From Collinsella sp944321445 (GTDB taxonomy: Bacteria > Actinomycetota > Coriobacteriia > Coriobacteriales > Coriobacteriaceae), in assembly GCF_030371825.1 (NCBI RefSeq), contig NZ_JAUDDM010000006.1: a DNA stretch of 64,000 nt; one strand, 5' to 3'. Below the pieces are notes generated by a model, which worked only from the letters and a program-made list of their open reading frames with translations, did not search any database and was not told the origin of the DNA. Below are positions 61,244 to 64,000 of this stretch, piece after piece. The first letter of the stretch is position 1, and every line of letters starts with the position of its first letter. Position numbers and translations under genes: made by a program.

Positions 61244-64000
61244 ATGGGTGAAGCACGATTGAAATCAGCTTTCAGCATCCTACACATCACCGATTTCCAT
61301 ATCGAGAACTGGCTTCCTCCCGGCTATGAGAAAAAGCTCGAACATGCCGTCACTGCTGCAATGACGGCAATCGATAGCGAAAGGTTGTTTATTGTCATAT
61401 CGGGCGACATTGCCAACTCCGGGGCTGCAGCGGAATACGACAAGGCGGATCACGTTCTTTCATGTCTCTGCAATGCCATCGATAGGCGGTATGAGGGCGT
61501 TGTAGAGTTGATCATTGTTCCTGGTAATCATGACATCAGCGGACCTTCTGAGGTTGTCCCTAGGGACAGGGGAGAAAAAGCCCGAAAAGAGCAGCTTGCT
61601 AGGATGGAAGACTTCTTCACTTTTTCGCTTTGCAGCGGAGTCGAGTGGGAGAACAAGGATGTGTTGGTTGTCAGCCGCAGTCTTCCGGACAGTGCCGGCT
61701 TTACGGGAATTCGCTTCTGCTGCCTGAACACCGCTCCATTTTCTACTAAGACGTTCGACAAAGGCGCACACGTTTTGTCTCATGAAGCGCTATCGGCATT
61801 GGGAAAGAGCTCCGCACGCGAGTTGTCGGTTGTCGTCTCTCATCATGGGCCCGATTGGCTTGACGATGCACCGAGGCTGGAGCTTGAGGCCGAAGCATCG
61901 AAATCCATCGATTTGTTCATTGCTGGTCACGAGCATCGCGGTGGAACGCTTGTTGAGAACCGGCTCGGTAAAGACGGTTTGCCTGTATTTAGGGGAGGCA
62001 CGTTTTCGCTCGGAGATGAGAAGGAGTGCATGTTCACAGTCCTCAATGTGGGACCCCTGCAGATGGGCTCGTACCGGATTGATGAGTTTAGATTCGAATG
62101 GGACTCCACGTCCCGCATGTTTACGTCTCGTGAGAGACTGACTCAGCGTTTTGAAATAAAGGGGCTGGTGCCAAGGCCGAAAAGAGAGTTTCTGCAAAAG
62201 CTTCCTAACGAGATCAGCAAAGAGGACGTTTTCTTCGATACATCCTTTTCGTTTCCGCGGCTCAGGAGTAGAGTTTCGCTCGTTCCTGAGGGTGACGATC
62301 TAGTCACTAAGAAGCCTGCTGATATCGAGAGTGCGGATGCTTTCTTCGCCTATCTGGATGAATGGGATTGTGTGGAGATTGCCGGTTCCGGGGGGTCGGG
62401 GAGGAGTTGCCTTGCAAGGGCAATTTATATCGAATGCATAAGGAGAGGGTTCGCTCCTATCCTGATTCACCCGAGCAATGCAACACGCTCTTTCAGCAGA
62501 ACCTTAGACGCTCTGGTTGCAGAGCAGTACGGGGAATCGCCCTCTGAGATGGACGCTTTCCGTCAGGTGCCGCGCGATAAGAAGGTGATAATAGCCGATG
62601 ACTTCGACAGGATGAAGAAGGCTAAGAAGAACGAACCAGAGTTGCTCATTCGCCAGATGCAGGAGTTGTTCGGGAAGGTCATCATTACGGTGCCGAGTGG
62701 ATACGACGCAGTTTCACGTGCACTGATCGAGGGGGACGTTCGAAAGTATGCAGAATGCGGAAGCCTTGAGCTGTGTAGATGCACAAAGCGGGTGCGCGAC
62801 CCTTTGGTGACCAAACTCTGTCAAGCAGCTGGTCTCGATGCAGAAAGTACTGGGAGAATGGTTCGTGCCGTAGACCGAGCCGTCTCCGGCTATGCAGGGC
62901 TTTTCGAGCTGACTCCCGCTTTCGTTACGCAATACGTTGACTACTTCCTTGATCATCGCGCTGAAATGCTATCTCAAGATGAGCTTCCTTTCAAACACAT
63001 TTTCGACTCCAACATACGTAGGAGTATGCTCGAAGCAGCTAAATCGTTGGGCTATGAGCGGTGGGACGCACAGATGGTCGACGTCGCGATTGTTGCGCTT
63101 CAGAACGTCGCGCTGCAGATGCATATCAAGAAAAAGTCCGTAATGGATATCCATGAGACTGTCGAAGCGATCGACGCTTATGCAGATTCAAACGATGTCA
63201 AACTGAAGCCACGTGAAGTGCTGGACGTTGCCGATAAGGCCAGAACGCTCATAAGGCTTGAAGATGGGCTCAGCTACATGTTTTCGAGCCTGTATATTCA
63301 CGCCTATTTCGTGGCGAGAAGAATTGACGCTGCATTGGATCTTGGCGAGAAAGGTGCGGGTGAGCAAGTTGATAGCCTGCTAGATGAGATATGTTTCCCG
63401 GTGAATGAGGGAATCGTGGTTTTTCTCACCCAGCTAAGATTGAGTACGGAGTTCCCGGAGGCGCTTATCGCCCGTGCGAGGCGGCTCGTTGGCAGTTGTG
63501 TTCCCAAAAACCTGCTCGATCCCCGGACGCACACATCCCTGGGCCCGCTCGTCGGCATGGAAGTCGCTGCGATTGACAAGGAAAAGGCCGGAAGGGCGGT
63601 GGCGATTGAGGATCAAATCGAGAACGACGGACGCAAGAGATTCGAGGATATCGAGTACGCAGACTATTACGACAACGATATCAGGCTGCTGAAAATCCCC
63701 ATCGTGAGGTCGTTCATGGCGGTCAAGTATGCCGAGCTGGCAGCCGGCTATCTGGTCAAGCATTTCGCGAAGATACCCCGGGATCCCAAGAGGGCAATCA
63801 GAGAAGCGGTTTTTCAGGTTCCACAGAGTGCCGCCGATGCTGTGATATCGGATATAGACAGGCACTTCGATGAGATCGCTGATGGTATCGCTGGCGTCCT
63901 TCCCGATGAGACGAAGGGCGTTGAGGACAAGTCCGTGCTAGCGCGCCGATTTGTTGCCGCTATCTCTTTGAGTTTCTACTGCACTTTTATGGGTTCGGTT
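61244..64000 (+). CDS. Metallophosphoesterase fused to P-loop NTPase-like region (3' end beyond window)
   Basis: An open frame of 919 codons without a stop, cut by the window edge. Residues about 7-285 form a calcineurin-like phosphoesterase with HITDFH, SGDIAN, VPGNHD, SHHG and GHEHRGG metal motifs. From about 370 a P-loop-like region begins: GSGGSGRSCLARA, where a Walker A Lys is replaced by Arg, then KKVIIADDFDR as a Walker B, followed by a long helical region with no recognised repeats. The composition suggests a STAND-like signalling ATPase coupled to a nuclease or nucleotide-hydrolase effector, as found in antiphage proteins. ATG 61244 begins 20 bases after the epimerase, without a strong ribosome binding site. 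Function is unknown; the architecture is the evidence. Confidence 0.82.
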   Translation, partial: MGEARLKSAFSILHITDFHIENWLPPGYEKKLEHAVTAAMTAIDSERLFIVISGDIANSGAAAEYDKADHVLSCLCNAIDRRYEGVVELIIVPGNHDISGPSEVVPRDRGEKARKEQLARMEDFFTFSLCSGVEWENKDVLVVSRSLPDSAGFTGIRFCCLNTAPFSTKTFDKGAHVLSHEALSALGKSSARELSVVVSHHGPDWLDDAPRLELEAEASKSIDLFIAGHEHRGGTLVENRLGKDGLPVFRGGTFSLGDEKECMFTVLNVGPLQMGSYRIDEFRFEWDSTSRMFTSRERLTQRFEIKGLVPRPKREFLQKLPNEISKEDVFFDTSFSFPRLRSRVSLVPEGDDLVTKKPADIESADAFFAYLDEWDCVEIAGSGGSGRSCLARAIYIECIRRGFAPILIHPSNATRSFSRTLDALVAEQYGESPSEMDAFRQVPRDKKVIIADDFDRMKKAKKNEPELLIRQMQELFGKVIITVPSGYDAVSRALIEGDVRKYAECGSLELCRCTKRVRDPLVTKLCQAAGLDAESTGRMVRAVDRAVSGYAGLFELTPAFVTQYVDYFLDHRAEMLSQDELPFKHIFDSNIRRSMLEAAKSLGYERWDAQMVDVAIVALQNVALQMHIKKKSVMDIHETVEAIDAYADSNDVKLKPREVLDVADKARTLIRLEDGLSYMFSSLYIHAYFVARRIDAALDLGEKGAGEQVDSLLDEICFPVNEGIVVFLTQLRLSTEFPEALIARARRLVGSCVPKNLLDPRTHTSLGPLVGMEVAAIDKEKAGRAVAIEDQIENDGRKRFEDIEYADYYDNDIRLLKIPIVRSFMAVKYAELAAGYLVKHFAKIPRDPKRAIREAVFQVPQSAADAVISDIDRHFDEIADGIAGVLPDETKGVEDKSVLARRFVAAISLSFYCTFMGSV

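Overview
The window looks like a chromosomal segment of a high-GC, anaerobic Gram-positive bacterium of the Coriobacteriia, most likely Collinsella or a close relative. This is inferred from the GC-rich codon use, the LytS/LytR-type regulators with LytTR output domains, a LoaP-type NusG paralog heading a polysaccharide locus, an RmlC-RmlD fusion and a rubrerythrin. No 16S gene is present, so the genus is an inference.

Region 1 (1-9200): two paralogous LytS/LytTR two-component pairs flank a Zn-dependent phospholipase C-like protein, a UMF1-type MFS transporter, a QueT-like transporter and a family A glycosyltransferase. A YfcE-type phosphoesterase, a repeat-rich gap and a tRNA-Asp follow. Region 2 (9300-12100): a decayed surface subtilase with an LAQTG sorting signal, then a tiny membrane peptide that may be a type I toxin facing an antisense promoter. 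Region 3 (12300-17600): Rrf2 regulator, a MutY-like glycosylase without an Fe-S cluster, rubrerythrin, RmuC and endonuclease III. Region 4 (17700-25400): a GntR/UTRA regulator diverges from an alpha-glucoside PTS transporter and a GH4 6-phospho-alpha-glucosidase; its probable 16-bp operator recurs in front of a membrane protein/PHP phosphoesterase operon and an MFS exporter. Region 5 (25700-39500): a broken PDDEXK (DUF1016) nuclease, mfd, an intact and a truncated YitT protein, recQ, metA, 5-formyl-THF cyclo-ligase, chorismate mutase and a DNA-deoxyinosine glycosylase. Region 6 (39600-47000): an M16C peptidase, a DUF2442/DUF4160 pair, an EamA transporter and orphan HicB-like and MqsA-like antitoxins among repeats.

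Region 7 (47100-64000) is a surface polysaccharide locus on the + strand: loaP, an initiating sugar transferase, a frameshifted GT4, a TupA-like ATP-grasp protein, three GT2 enzymes, an EpsG-type polymerase, a hexapeptide acyltransferase, a Wzx flippase, rmlA, rmlCD, rmlB and a UDP-glucuronate epimerase. The middle (about 48.5-56.6 kb) is clearly AT-richer than its flanks, as expected of an exchanged cassette. The last gene, running off the window, fuses a calcineurin-like metallophosphoesterase to a P-loop NTPase-like region and is the best candidate here for an undescribed, possibly defensive, system.

The intergenic spaces are unusually rich in long inverted repeats: about twenty elements, several in families of two to five copies within 64 kb. 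They are almost all between genes and no transposase is present.
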